From Phoronis australis (lineage: Eukaryota > Phoronida > Phoronidae): DNA of 64,000 nt. Positions 55,401 through 63,940 of the stretch are shown here, in pieces; the first letter of the stretch is position 1, and every line of letters begins with the position of its first letter. Under the pieces are notes generated by a model. That model ran no database searches and was not told the DNA's origin. It was given only the letters and a program-made list of their open reading frames with translations. The DNA lies in assembly GCA_002633005.1 (NCBI GenBank), contig NMRA01000020.1:1093717-1157716 (forward strand), in the 5' to 3' direction. The position numbers and the translations under genes were made by a program.

Positions 55401-58179
55401 TTACAGTCAAGTGCCCCATCCCCCTGGGTTCAAAACAGATGTTGTGAATGAAACACAGAAAAATTAGCTTCAGTAGAAACTAATTGCGGTGCAAATAAGT
55501 TTGCGAATCAAGTACAAGTGGGTCATTTCAATATGAATACATGATGGAGTTGTAAGGCTGCAGAATGAAAAATAAGTTTTCTTACACTATTTGGTATGCT
55601 TCTACACTAAGGATCTAATAAAACAAAAAATTCATGCCTGTCTAAAATGATGTCTTTGATCCACATTTTAACTACTGACTTACCTGGATTTTGCCTAGAC
55701 ACTCTGAATTTCTTTAGAAGTAGCCAGCAGATATGTTTACACAAGTCTTTCTCTTTAGTATAGACAGGACATGTACAGGTGTGTGGATCACCAAGGAAAA
55801 CCTAGACAAAAGTCCAATCTGATTACAGCACAGCCATCAACTATATTTATCATACTACTTTCTAAGGGAGGGTGGAAGTTATATAGGATTAGGAACCATT
55901 TTACACTGCTAAATGCAAGGTGGCTTGCAATTGTCCTTTTTTCATTTTCAATGAGTTTTCTATGCTGTGACAGAAAAGGTTTTCAAACAAAAGGTTAAAT
56001 GCATAAGACAATCAAGCTAGTCCACGGCTGTTGAAACATTTGGCCTCGATTTGGAAATCGCTGTTTCCTGGAGTTGAAAGCAAATGGGAGGTTTTTGTAA
56101 TGGATATTTGATGATGAAGCTTGAGGACTATGCTACAGTGTTGTATTTTGTTCACCTGAATTCCTTTAGAAGCACTGAAGATAGCACATGGGAGATAATT
56201 GAGAAGGCACATACTGAATGCTGCATTTTGTCGCTGTTGAACTGTCAAATTGAATTCTTAACTAAAGAGCTTTGAGATTTAAAAGCACCACGCAACCCTC
56301 ATCGGATCGTAGACTGTTACCGAATAAGCCACCAACCCAAGTCACAGGCAATGCATACATGCGCCATAAATTTCAAATTCATAATTTTAAGCTTAACCAA
56401 TGGGTCAATAACCTCTGAAGCCTTTTACTAAGTTGAGAAATGGTTTCAGTGTTTTAGTTGGTAACATAAATAGAATCCTATCACAGTAAAGAGTTTACGA
56501 GGACGATTTAATGAGAGTAAAAGCTATCATTCAATTTTTGCTATTTAGACAGCTGAACATGGTAAAATGAAACTTGAGTAAGCCCTACCTTAGCCTAGTA
56601 ATCACTACGTAACCTTAGCCTAGTAATCACTACCTTAGCCTAGTAATCACTTACACCAGAGTTTTACACCTACTACCCTCATGTTTTCATGCTCTACTGC
56701 CATACCACTACCTTATATCATGCTCAGGAAGAAACTAAATACAGATTATTACATGGCAAAGTCATTATCCCCCGTTATCTAGAGCCCGAGTGGACTTTAG
56801 AGAATTACTGCCCGAGGGGCGTTAGCCCTGAGGGTGATAAATCTACAAAATCCATAATGACTGAGAACATGTATTTATACCACATACTAAGTGAGAAACA
56901 TTGCAATGACTCGATTTACCTTTTTCAACTCGCCTCGGCTTTATAACTACTTTCTATGTCAGAGGCCCAGGGTCGGAGGTCATGACCTTTTAAGAAAAGC
57001 TGAGCTATTTCTGTCAAATAATGCTTTTACTCAAAACCAATTGAAAATTTAAACAGAATAGAAATAAAGTGAATCTATAAATTAAGCTTTAGCAACTATT
57101 ATAGCTCACGTACTACACATTTTATCACGCTAAAATATCATCTACAACTACTAACTGACTATAATGCTCAAATCAAAGGATCCTGATGACACGATACCCA
57201 CATTCAAATTGGAAATCAGTGATTTACAAGTGAGAGAACACAGGAGAAAAATTTCACTGAATTAAAATATCATTTGTATGGAAATTATGCGTCTTATTTT
57301 TCATAGCGTATGAACGTCAATACAATGCCATTTGCTGAACACGCGATCGTTGCGCGTGCTCATTCAAGTATTCTATTTTCACGTTCAATGATGTCAGCCG
57401 CTGAGTGGTGCAGAGGTAAAGTCGGCGACTCGAAACTCTTGAGGCCCGGATTCGAAACCGGCCTCGGTTTCCCGCCAAAATGTTATCTCACCAGTGAGAA
57501 AACTAAATGGGTTATTACACGGTTGTGTTTGCCCTGCGACGCTGATTTTGTGGTATAATGTACTCTTTTAATCTTTTTGTTAAATCTTTGAAATTGCAGA
57601 TTCAACAGTATTCGTGAGTGCAAATGTCTTGAGAAGCCAGCAATGAACATCTGGCAGTCTAGGCCATATTGCAAGAGCCATTAACGTCCACAGCAGCACC
57701 CCAAAATTACACACCAACTGCATTTTGTTTAGTCTTAAACATGACTTGGAGGATTTAAACATGGAACAACGTGTATCAGACATGGTGCACCACATTTCAG
57801 TATGCATGCATTGAAGACATCTCAATTTTGATAAACCATAATTGCTCTTATCAATGATAAAAACAATTGATAAGCTTGTGGTTATGCTGATTGTCTTACC
57901 AGTCAGTGGGAAACCCAACAGCCAGTTTTCTTACCAACCTCATATCATGAATTGCAGCTTCTCAATAACTCACTCTAAATGTTTGCTTGAAAATTCAAAT
58001 ATACTTGAACTAAGGGATAGCATACTAACCCTGAATTTCTTGGACTCCCCTTCTTCCTTCACGAGGAATCCTGTTGGGCCAGTCTCTCGCAGGATGTATA
58101 TTGTGGCACTGAGAGCTTGGTCCTGTCTCCAGCTTACGTTGTCACTACACGTGCGCCGCCACTGGACACTACGAGCCAT
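43223..58179 (-). CDS. ZSWIM2: ZSWIM2-like E3 ubiquitin ligase (SWIM, RING, ZZ, RING-H2), 12 coding exons
   Basis: ZSWIM2 (MEX) is a self-ubiquitinating E3 ligase, testis-enriched in mammals and linked there to death-receptor apoptosis. Minus-strand exons in coding order: 58179-58030, 55801-55684, 53711-53471, 51981-51730, 51092-51008, 50313-50186, 49499-49331, 49040-48916, 48229-48005, 46336-45816, 44973-44837, 43408-43223. They sum to 2337 nt, about 778 aa, longer than the human protein (about 633). SWIM: C59, C61, C71, H73. RING 1 at 152-202: C152, C155, C169 or C173, H178, C181, C199, C202. ZZ at about 235-280: C240, C243, C252, C255 or C258, C264, C267, H273, H276. RING-H2 at 360-401: C360, C363, C378, H380, H383, C386, C398, with D401 at the last position. 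The tail has a three-copy repeat and a Ser/Arg-rich stretch. The exon 8/9 junction and exon 11 end are the least certain. Exons 9-10 also occur as a second partial copy across an N at 47150. Confidence 0.94.
43409..44836. other. ZSWIM2 intron 11
   Basis: AT-rich intron without a recognised element or gene. Confidence 0.4.
44837..44973 (-). CDS. ZSWIM2: ZSWIM2-like exon 11 (Ser/Arg-rich)
   Basis: Acceptor AATACGTAG and probable donor GTAGAT. Encodes RKARARTKVRDTRQTRSSSG and RARSSSRDRSSTSQRR. Choosing this donor gives phase 0, which matches exon 12; reading on instead reaches a stop after about 20 unrelated residues. Confidence 0.7.
45816..46336 (-). CDS. ZSWIM2: ZSWIM2-like exon 10 (repeat-bearing tail)
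   Basis: Acceptor TTTGTTTCAG and donor GTAAGT. Encodes about 174 residues with three imperfect copies of a roughly 45-residue unit whose best-kept core is VSGLNLGIPE (about residues 552-561 and 595-604; the third is degraded to TELTLGRSE). Low complexity, Ser/Pro-rich, no known domain. Confidence 0.85.
46938..47149 (-). pseudogene. Partial second copy of ZSWIM2-like exon 9
   Basis: Same sequence as the 3' part of exon 9 at 48005-48216, with the same donor, but cut at its 5' end by the N at 47150, so it has no acceptor. It most likely represents the other haplotype rather than an extra exon. Confidence 0.7.
47151..47367 (-). pseudogene. Partial second copy of ZSWIM2-like exon 10
   Basis: Starts with the same acceptor as exon 10 (TTGTTGCAG) and encodes the same SRQSSIDATPSSFPSS and DVSGLNLGIP, with a few substitutions (DPVSSSPT against EPVSSSST). 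It is cut at its 3' end by the N at 47150. Probably the alternative allele. Confidence 0.7.
48005..48229 (-). CDS. ZSWIM2: ZSWIM2-like exon 9
   Basis: Acceptor ATTAATTCAAG and donor GTAATT, leaving two bases. Encodes ENQNILEIPGVGLARQETTG and RTRTNHNSFEMNFELSG. A second, identical stretch of this exon occurs at 46938-47149. Confidence 0.8.
48680..48834. mobile_element. 155-bp miniature relative of the 2.9-kb TIR element, in ZSWIM2 intron 8
   Basis: Starts TA-CAGCACACATCTCCAATT and ends, read in reverse complement, GAGCACACATCACGAATTTG, with GTCAGAAATTGGTTGAT just inside and TA on both sides. This matches the ends of the element at 19527-22445, and a short GGTTGGCTAGACGA core recalls its GGTCGGCTAGACGA motif. 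Confidence 0.8.
48916..49040 (-). CDS. ZSWIM2: ZSWIM2-like exon 8 (end of RING-H2)
   Basis: Acceptor GTTTCTATAG. Encodes FHQDCIDNWLLHQRPTCPVD, then GQVVWDPIAAAMEEQERRHR. The donor is uncertain: AG|GTCTGT at 48915 keeps the frame to exon 9, but the frame stays open to about 48840, so a later donor is possible. Confidence 0.85.
49331..49499 (-). CDS. ZSWIM2: ZSWIM2-like exon 7 (start of RING-H2)
   Basis: Acceptor CTTCATTTTAG and donor GTAGTT. Encodes VPEHVVKSFPLEKVRDGSSL and CCVCLRVYQVGQSVRRLPCR, then HK. Phase 0 at its end. Confidence 0.94.
50186..50313 (-). CDS. ZSWIM2: ZSWIM2-like exon 6
   Basis: Acceptor TTGGTTTCCAG and donor GTCAGA. Encodes NQRWRPVQRGSG and RDITDDDYDLLLQLDR, the linker between ZZ and the second RING. 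Leaves two bases. Confidence 0.9.
51008..51092 (-). CDS. ZSWIM2: ZSWIM2-like exon 5 (rest of ZZ)
   Basis: Acceptor GCTTGCAG and donor GTAATA. Encodes CASCFDFYLCQNCFNTTFHS and EHSYVFRQ, supplying the remaining Cys pairs and the two His of the ZZ fold. Phase 0 at its end. Confidence 0.95.
51480..51538. repeat. TG microsatellite in ZSWIM2 intron 4
   Basis: Mostly (TG)n interrupted by TT, GC and TA, about 59 bp. Confidence 0.9.
51730..51981 (-). CDS. ZSWIM2: ZSWIM2-like exon 4 (end of RING 1, start of ZZ)
   Basis: Acceptor GCTGTCCCTAG and donor GTGAGT. Encodes YGCGNSIHIKCMKVWADHQ, VIKCPFCREDFGPF and LMCKRCRTSPIQGKCY, the last being the first half of the ZZ finger. Confidence 0.96.
52584..52715. 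repeat. 21-bp minisatellite in ZSWIM2 intron 3
   Basis: About six near-perfect copies of a 21-bp unit containing TTTGGATTACCGGTATTAGG. Because 21 is a multiple of three, frames stay open on both strands (GIRIWIT and NPNTGNP units), which makes false ORFs. Confidence 0.93.
52970..53031 (-). repeat. tRNA-derived SINE-like head
   Basis: Minus strand has an A-box-like TGGCTAGAGCATCTG and a perfect B-box CTGGGTTCGAGTCCCAG. The acceptor-stem 5' strand is missing and the anticodon loop lacks T33, so it is not a working tRNA gene; a SINE head is the likely explanation. Confidence 0.55.
53100..53499. repeat. Minisatellite of about 70-90 bp units overlapping the ZSWIM2 exon 3 donor
   Basis: Five imperfect units, each with a TATCAGCCCCTGCACA-type block, CCAGTGT, a CTTGCAGTAGGTTA-type block and ATGTTTGGTATTCCC. 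The last unit (about 53421-53499) includes the final 29 coding bases of exon 3 and its GTAAGA donor. Confidence 0.8.
53471..53711 (-). CDS. ZSWIM2: ZSWIM2-like exon 3 (start of RING 1)
   Basis: Acceptor TCTGCTTCAG and donor GTAAGA, leaving two bases. Encodes ASWQLGLVEREVNEII, a variable linker, then EEDVCPICQEELLTKHMPVT. Its last bases and donor belong to a minisatellite that continues into the intron. Confidence 0.94.
53941..55265. repeat. Family C array in ZSWIM2 intron 2
   Basis: About three units; the CCTAGTGGCA-type word recurs at 53981, 54424, 54607 and 55026, so full units are about 420-443 bp with one shortened. It ends with the CATTTGTGGGCGCATTTCAA tail seen also at 10080-10110. Confidence 0.8.
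55684..55801 (-). CDS. ZSWIM2: ZSWIM2-like exon 2 (SWIM zinc finger)
   Basis: Acceptor TTTGTCTAG and donor GTAAGT. Encodes HTCTC and then DLCKHICWLLLKKFRVSRQN, the CxC...CxH SWIM signature. Leaves one base. Confidence 0.95.
55802..58029. other. ZSWIM2 intron 1
   Basis: Contains a short ACCTTAGCCTAGTAATCACT tandem repeat (56588-56651, three copies, two spacings) and the SINE-like head at 57397-57475. Nothing else was recognised. Confidence 0.45.
57397..57475 (+). repeat. tRNA-derived SINE-like head
   Basis: A-box-like GAGTGGTGCAGAGGTAAAG and B-box GGATTCGAAACC with a GGCC(C)...GGCC stem, like a serine-type tRNA. No full acceptor stem or CCA-adjacent pairing, so a SINE remnant is favoured over a gene. 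Confidence 0.5.
58030..58179 (-). CDS. ZSWIM2: ZSWIM2-like exon 1
   Basis: Encodes residues 1-50. NVSWRQDQALSATIYILRET and GPTGFLVKEE match the conserved N-terminus of ZSWIM2. Donor GTTAGT, phase 0. No upstream in-frame ATG is seen, and the N-terminus is about a dozen residues shorter than in mammals. Confidence 0.92.
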
Positions 58180-58299
58180 TTCTGGTAAGTGATCAGTGGA
58201 GATGTCGACACGCCAACTGACAGCTGTAAAAAGTGATCACCTAATAAAAGCAAAACCTGTGCTGGCATCATGTACGTACCCAGGAGGTGATCAGGGAGC

Positions 58300-58520
58300 T
58301 CAAACAAGCCTCCCCCCCATTTGGTGAAGTGGGAAAAAAGGTGTGCCTCAGAGAAACAAAAACTCTGTAAACAGTAGAAATCAAGACAAAAGCTCATGAC
58401 TAAAAAGGCAAGAACTACCAAAATTCAGCGAATGCACAATTCATAGCTCTGAACATGTACTGTATAAGGCCACATTCTCGAAAATTCAAGCCCCCCATTT
58501 TTAGGTTGGTTGCGCGCATG
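58300..58520 (+). repeat. Dispersed repeat, family B copy 3
   Basis: Contains CATTTGGTGAAGTGGG, ATCAAGACAAAAGC, AATTCATAGCTCTGAAC and TTGCGCGCATGGGC in the same order as 39260-39480. It lies just upstream of ZSWIM2 exon 1. Confidence 0.7.
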
Positions 58521-59760
58521 GGCATCATAGAAACAAAACCAGGAAAAAATCAAATTGTGTCTACAGTTGGAAGGAATTAAATACATCGACACTCTCTTAA
58601 GATGTCCCTCTGTGCACAAAAGGTATTTATATAACAACGTGACTTTGATGTTTTAGTGGCAGTGTGAGGCATAATTTGCTGAAAAAATTCCTTTAGTCGG
58701 CTAGAGTAGAAACGGTGACCACTGGCACTGGCTACTACTGCCAGTACCAGTAGTATAGTCCAGATACCTATCATCGTCAGGCTCCAAAGGTTGTCCGCCA
58801 TCATCTTTCGCGTGCAGCGCAGCCACACGGGACATAGCATTCCAATTTGGAGTGCTTGTCTGCACGTTAGGTACTAACCTCTCGGGAGAAACGCGCATGG
58901 AAGAACTGAGACTAAAATTAATGCATTTACCGACTGTTTTTTGAGACCACTTAAAAACTTGTAGATTTTACTAATACACTTTTTTGTTCATTTTCAGAAG
59001 ATATTTTCGAAATTAAATTTTCTTCAGACAGAACAAAAAACAACTCAGGGATTGTTTATGCAATGTATCTATTTGTCCCAGGCACTAACAGACACCTGTT
59101 AGGCCAAAGGAAAAACGCAACAGACAAATGGAACATGCTGGGTGCTTAACAGTTTTGGCCCTCGCCTTGGTCATCAAAATATTGCCCACTTGTTTTTTAT
59201 TGCAAAACAAAGTACTGAGCTCAACATTTATGTTGAAAAATTTGGTTAAAGCATTTTGAATTTATTTGAAGAAAATTAAAATACTTGAATTGATAGAGAA
59301 TGGCCACCAATAAAGTAAAACATTGACTTTATTTCACTATAATGTTGCATTGTTACATACAACACAGCATGACATAATCAAAAATAAAGAAGAGATTGAG
59401 CAAATGCAACTTGGGTATTTATTTATTTATGATTGCAGAACCCTGTTAAATGTGAGAAAAAATCAAACATTACGATATTGGGTAATTTATTAGAACAATT
59501 GTATCGAGGTTCAATGATCAACTTGCACCGACAAAGTCTCAAAGGGTTACAGTTCTGTTTTGGCCGATAAGGTGTTAACAGAGAATGAAGAGAAACTGAA
59601 AAGAAAAAGAAAGACAGCAGGGATAAGTGGTATTAAGAACAACAAGAGCAAAAAGTCAAATAAAGAGGTCACAAATACAAAGTAAGTAAGGTCTATCTGG
59701 AATTGCGATTTATTTTCCACAACTGAAATTGTAAATCAATTTTAATCGATTTAAAAATCG
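58521..59760. other. Intergenic upstream of ZSWIM2
   Basis: No confident gene. A minus-strand frame at 58577-58840 includes a hydrophobic stretch (IGIWTILLVLAVVASASG), but there is no other support. A minus-strand AATAAA at 59328-59333 could end the candidate gene at 59764-60927. Confidence 0.35.
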
Positions 59761-59763
59761 ATA

Positions 59764-60927
59764 TCATACTAGTAAAACAGTTTGTGGTTGAAGTAGAATT
59801 TCTGTAAACCACTTTCCATTATTTTCTTGGCCTTTTTCTTTGTGGTTTTCTGTTCTTTCAAAAGGCGGCAGCAAATGACGGCCAGGCATAAGACTGCATA
59901 AGAGTCATTATAGAATGTCTGCTGAAAAGCAATGCACAGTTGAACAACTCGGCATAAGTAAAAGAAAACGTTTCAATCAACGAATACTATATATTTGTCA
60001 GAGTTAAATCAAATCCTATTCATACCATAACTTTGAAGTGGAATAATTGGGTGAGTACGACACCAAGCCACAGGCGTCCTCAGCTTCTGATCGTCCCCAA
60101 TACACTACATATAATACTACAAGGTATGACACTTCGGACTTGAAATTCCACGGGTACTTCACTTCAGCCGTCCATAGCAAACATAAAACTCAATAAATTT
60201 GCACAAAACAGGGGTTCAGCAAACCATGAAGAATTGTTCTTTCTCCCAATACCATTCACGGTGTCCTGTTACGGCGACTTCGTAAGAAATTCGCAGTCAA
60301 AGAACAAAAATGTTCACAAAAAGCCCCCACACACGTTCTCCCTAGGCCCGTCGAGGTCAAGGACGGTACGGAAATTGCCGCTTGGTCGCGTAAAGTCACG
60401 ANTTTCTTGGCCTTTTTCTTTGTGGTTTTCTGTTCTTTCAAAAGGCGGCAGCAAATGACGACCATAAGACTGCATAAGAGTCATTATAGAATGTCTGCCG
60501 AAAAGCAATGCACAGTTGAACAACTCGGCATAAGTAAAAGAAAACGTTTCAATCAACGAATACTATATATTTGTCAGAGTTAAATCAAATCCTATTCATA
60601 CCATAACTTTGAAGTGGAATAATTGGGTGAGTACGACAACAAGCCGGTTTTATGATTTGATTAAGCGGACGACCATTGGGAGTTAACTTGTTTAATCCTC
60701 AGTCATACGTCTGTCGGACAAATAACATAGTCTGCTCTCAAAAATATCGAAGCTGAAAGTTTCTGAGCATGTCTGAAAACTACTTACCTTCTTATAAACA
60801 TAGTTGTCAGTTCATATTCACGTAACTTAGTGAGCACAAGCGACGAATGTTTACGACCGCCATTTTCAATCGCTAGGAAGCGAGCAGCGACATCTATTGA
60901 ACAGCGACATCTATTGAGCAGCGACAT
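59764..60927 (-). CDS. Candidate small two-exon gene, uncertain
   Basis: Possible exon 1 is 60927-60788, ending AIENGGRKHSSLVLTKLREY and ELTTMFIR before a good donor, GTAAGTAG. Possible exon 2 begins after a CAG acceptor at 60494 or, in the duplicated copy, 59918. The two copies differ by 4 bp inside this exon. One frame gives RHSIMTLMQSYGRHLLPPFE; the other gives VICCRLLKEQKTTKKKAKK with a hydrophobic lead. The start codon falls inside a minisatellite. A YY1-like CCGCCATTTTC at 60859-60869 suggests a promoter or 5' end here. It may instead be 5' UTR. No family recognised. Confidence 0.2.
59823..60637. repeat. Duplicated 235-239-bp segment around an assembly N
   Basis: 59823-60061 and 60403-60637 are almost identical apart from a 4-bp indel and a few substitutions. 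The second copy starts immediately after the N at 60402, as in the ZSWIM2 duplication, which points to joined haplotypes. Confidence 0.85.
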
Positions 60928-61016
60928 CTATTGAGCAGCGACATCTATTGAGCAGCGACATCTATTGAGCAGCGACATCTACTGAGCAGCGATATCTATT
61001 TAGCAGTCAGGTGACA
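60882..61016. repeat. 17-bp minisatellite
   Basis: About eight copies of GAGCAGCGACATCTATT with few changes, directly upstream of the YY1-like site. Confidence 0.93.
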
Positions 61017-61827
61017 CTCTTTCACCGTACGTATGTGCAGCGTACTAAGGTTGTGGAATTGTTCACATCGTTGTTTCTTATTGGTTAAATCTGGCATGAC
61101 GGCGTTCTCCCTGGCGTGCAGTGGACTTTACCACTGTGACAGGGTTGTGACTCTCAGCCTTGGATAACACACTCAGAGACCCATCGCCTCGTGACGGGCA
61201 GTGAGACTGAGGTCGGATAGAATCCCCTCGCGGGAAAGGTCCAGCTCAGCCTATACCCATGATTGACTATAAGGATGTACATGTAGATGGACAAAAACAT
61301 GGGCGGCGCACCATAATACAATTAATACAAATTTACTCTGTGAAGGACCCGAAAGGTCCGCTGACCACTGCGCAGCCACCAGTGAGAGTATAAAAATATA
61401 GTGTTACAGATAATCAGAATTACAAATCAGTAGGTGATAATGTAATTCAAAACTACTTGTAAAAAACTAGGAGAGATTATCGAAAATAGTTACTCACAAA
61501 GCAGTTGGGAATATAGTGCATTCAAGTTCAAAACTTTCAAAATGTTGAATTTATATGAGAGGAAAATTTTTTGGGAATCACTTTCAGGAAGGTTATTAGT
61601 GATATGAGGTAGGCCATTGCGAACTAAATCTTCAGCAAATGATTTAGTACAACGCGGAGTTCGGCGTTTTCTAGTGAATGTAATGTTCATGAACAGACCC
61701 ACGGGTGGCGAAAACGATTCATTTCCTTAATTATCGACAATCACAGGCTGCTGAATCTGATTCCAGGGATTGCTCTGGTTGGGTAGGCGATTATGGTGTC
61801 TTACATTCTGCCCCATCGTAATGAGCA
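61017..61827. other. Intergenic, nothing confident
   Basis: Moderately GC-rich first part (61130-61390), then AT-rich sequence. A 70-codon minus-strand frame at 61490-61702 resembles no family I know. Confidence 0.35.
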
Positions 61828-62115
61828 CTAACGCCTGAACCAGTCGTAAATTGAGTCCAAGGCATTGATGGATAGATGTGAATCGTGGTTATCAAGAAGA
61901 ATGAGTACGGGAACATCTTTTAATGGTTTGACACTTTCAACGAAATGCAGAAGAAACAGAGTAAAGTTGTCAACTGCTATCCAGCCTGACAGATGAGCGG
62001 TTCCTTTTGAGCCAGAAGGTGCTCCATTTATAAAGTATTCCTTATAATGCTCTCGAGAATAAATCAAGAAGGGTGTGATGGTCTCACCGCTGGCCCTTAG
62101 AGTATCTGATTATCT
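61828..62115 (-). pseudogene. Pogo/Tigger-type transposase fragment (DDE_1 core)
   Basis: Frame reads RASGETITPFLIYSREHYKE, YFINGAPSGSKGTAHLSGWI and VPVLILLDNHDSHLSINAL. The SASGE-PPFLIY, GSxGTAxxSGWI and LLDNHxSHLS blocks are typical of the pogo/Tigger DDE domain, with D of DNH the second catalytic acid. A stop precedes the block and another follows at 61828, so N- and C-terminal parts are missing. Confidence 0.85.
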
Positions 62116-62119
62116 TGAT

Positions 62120-62920
62120 TTAGTTTTTCTCTTGTAATGTCGATCCAAGCTTAGGAAAAATTCTGAAAAAAAAACAAACAAATGATTAATTAAAACTTGG
62201 CATTTTATTTGTTCAAACCAGATGATACCCCGTAAATGTAGATCACAAACCAGACGGCTTGCTTTTAACCCGTTCTGGCTTCGCATCAGAACACTTTCAC
62301 ATTTTTAGTGCCCACTGTGTTTACATTTAAAAATAATATTTTCTGTGAATAAACCTTCAAAATGACAATGCCCTACCAAAGAAACATATTTAAGATGAGT
62401 TTGTGCAATTTCATGATGAAAACTACTCATTAGATTTCCTGGAAAATACATTTATTAATGATGTATCAAGTAAAGTGAACGAGATAAGTTCGGACCCTGG
62501 CCATACTAGCCCCATGTAAAAGGGCCCAACTTGCCCACTAGCTCTAAATGGAATACACACGTGATTACCTCATCAATCACTGAGGAATCTGATGAAACAC
62601 ATGGCCTGTCTTGAAGAGTAAGCTGTTGTTGAAACCCACGAACAAAACATTTTTACATCACTACTCACGGCTTATGGCCAGCACTGAATCGAGTGAAGCT
62701 CCAAAATTTCAACTCGCCTGGGTTAAAAACCAATCGTTGCCTGTCAGATCAAGAAAAACACTCCGCCTTCGACCAGCGTGGTTTTAGTGTAGTGGTACAA
62801 GTCGCGTGATTGCTCAAAATGACTCGGAGGCTGAAAGTGCACATGTACATGTAATAGCGGAGTTTGGGGCGATGGCCCCGAACTAGCCCCGGGGACGAAC
62901 TAGCCCGGGTCTATATGTAG
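62120..62920. other. Intergenic, nothing recognised
   Basis: No gene or clear element. Short CTAGCCC and GAACTAGCCC words recur near 62500 and 62880. Confidence 0.35.
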
Positions 62921-62922
62921 GA

Positions 62923-63136
62923 CATGGGAGGCGCAACACTGAAAAAAGTGGGGGCTAAAGCCCCTTCAGCCTCCTTGTGGTGCACCGCCTATAGACCATG
63001 TGCGGCATAGCACTGAAAAAGGTGGGGGGCTGTAGCCTCCCCAGTCCCCTATGGTGCGCTGCCCATGCAGGGAGCTGTGAGAGGGGGCGGGGGAGGGCTA
63101 TGGCCACGCACTTTTTCAGTGCTGCGCCGCCCGTGC
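62923..63136. repeat. GC-rich foldback repeat, second locus
   Basis: Units start CATGGGAGGCGCAACACTG and CATGTGCGGCATAGCACTG; the far end CACTTTTTCAGTGCTGCGCC is the inverted form of the unit start. Same family as 31-172. Confidence 0.75.
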
Positions 63137-63439
63137 AATAACATAATTATTACTACAATGATAACTAAGTTAGTGATAATTTTGAATTTACTTCCGATTC
63201 CAAACGCTTCACGTACATGTAATCATCGGGCCGTACCCGGCCAACATACTCGAGTGGTGTTTGCGTAGATGACAGCCGGGATGCGCTTGCAGACGATATA
63301 TATAGGGGAAGCTTAATGTTATTTATCGACATCGTACGCGCGTTGTGGCTACACAAAATAGTGTAGGCCTACGTGACAAGGGAGAATGTCTAAACGCAGC
63401 TAAGCGGCTATGTGGCAGCAAGAGAACTCCCAAAAAGTA

Positions 63440-63720
63440 TTGCGGTGTGAATGCCTAAAAATCGACCAGATCGCACTAGGTTGTTGCCTGCATAATACGG
63501 TAAGTGCAAGCATTTTCAAATTTCGATTGAAAATGATCGTCACTAATACGTTGTTTACCCGGTGTCCTCTTTGATTGTGGATTGGTGGATTGTCAAACAT
63601 GCTTGTACACGTGTGTGCGTTTCCATTATTTTAAATTCAGTACACGACGACCGGGTAAGTTCACTACTTTCGTCGTCGCTCAAAAGCTAATCAAAAACCA
63701 GACATTCAATAGCCGTCTCT
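63440..63720. repeat. Dispersed repeat, family A copy 2
   Basis: Colinear with 5280-5640: GGTGTGAATGCC, AATACGGTAAG, TTTCAAATTTCGATTGAAAA, GATTGTGGATTGG, ACACGTGTGT and GGTAAGTTCACT. Confidence 0.6.
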
Positions 63721-63758
63721 TCACTGAGAAAACCTCCACGAGTACGTTCACATTAGGA

Positions 63759-63940
63759 AATATAGGTCTACAGGGGCGGATCCAGGATTTTGAGTTAGGG
63801 GGAGCCAGGGCAGAGTATTAGCCAGGATTTTGCCCGTCAGACATTCGCACCCCCGTACTGCCAAATGGAATCTAGTAGAATTTTGGGTGGCATGGCCCCC
63901 TTGGCCCCCCTCTAAATCCGCCACTTGTCTAGACCTATTA
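63759..63940. mobile_element. Foldback MITE with GGCGGAT ends
   Basis: The left end ATAGGTCTACAGGGGCGGAT and the reverse complement of the right end, ATAGGTCTAGACAAGTGGCG then GATTTAGAGG, form imperfect inverted repeats around a core of about 110 bp. No coding capacity. The target-site duplication cannot be fixed. Confidence 0.65.

Noticed and set aside
57842-58192. 116-codon plus-strand frame
   Set aside because: Antisense to ZSWIM2 exon 1.
58577-58840. Small membrane protein with a hydrophobic segment
   Set aside because: One hydrophobic stretch in an overlapping set of frames, with no homology or splice support.
60882-61016. CRISPR-like array
   Set aside because: 17-bp units without spacers in animal DNA; a minisatellite.
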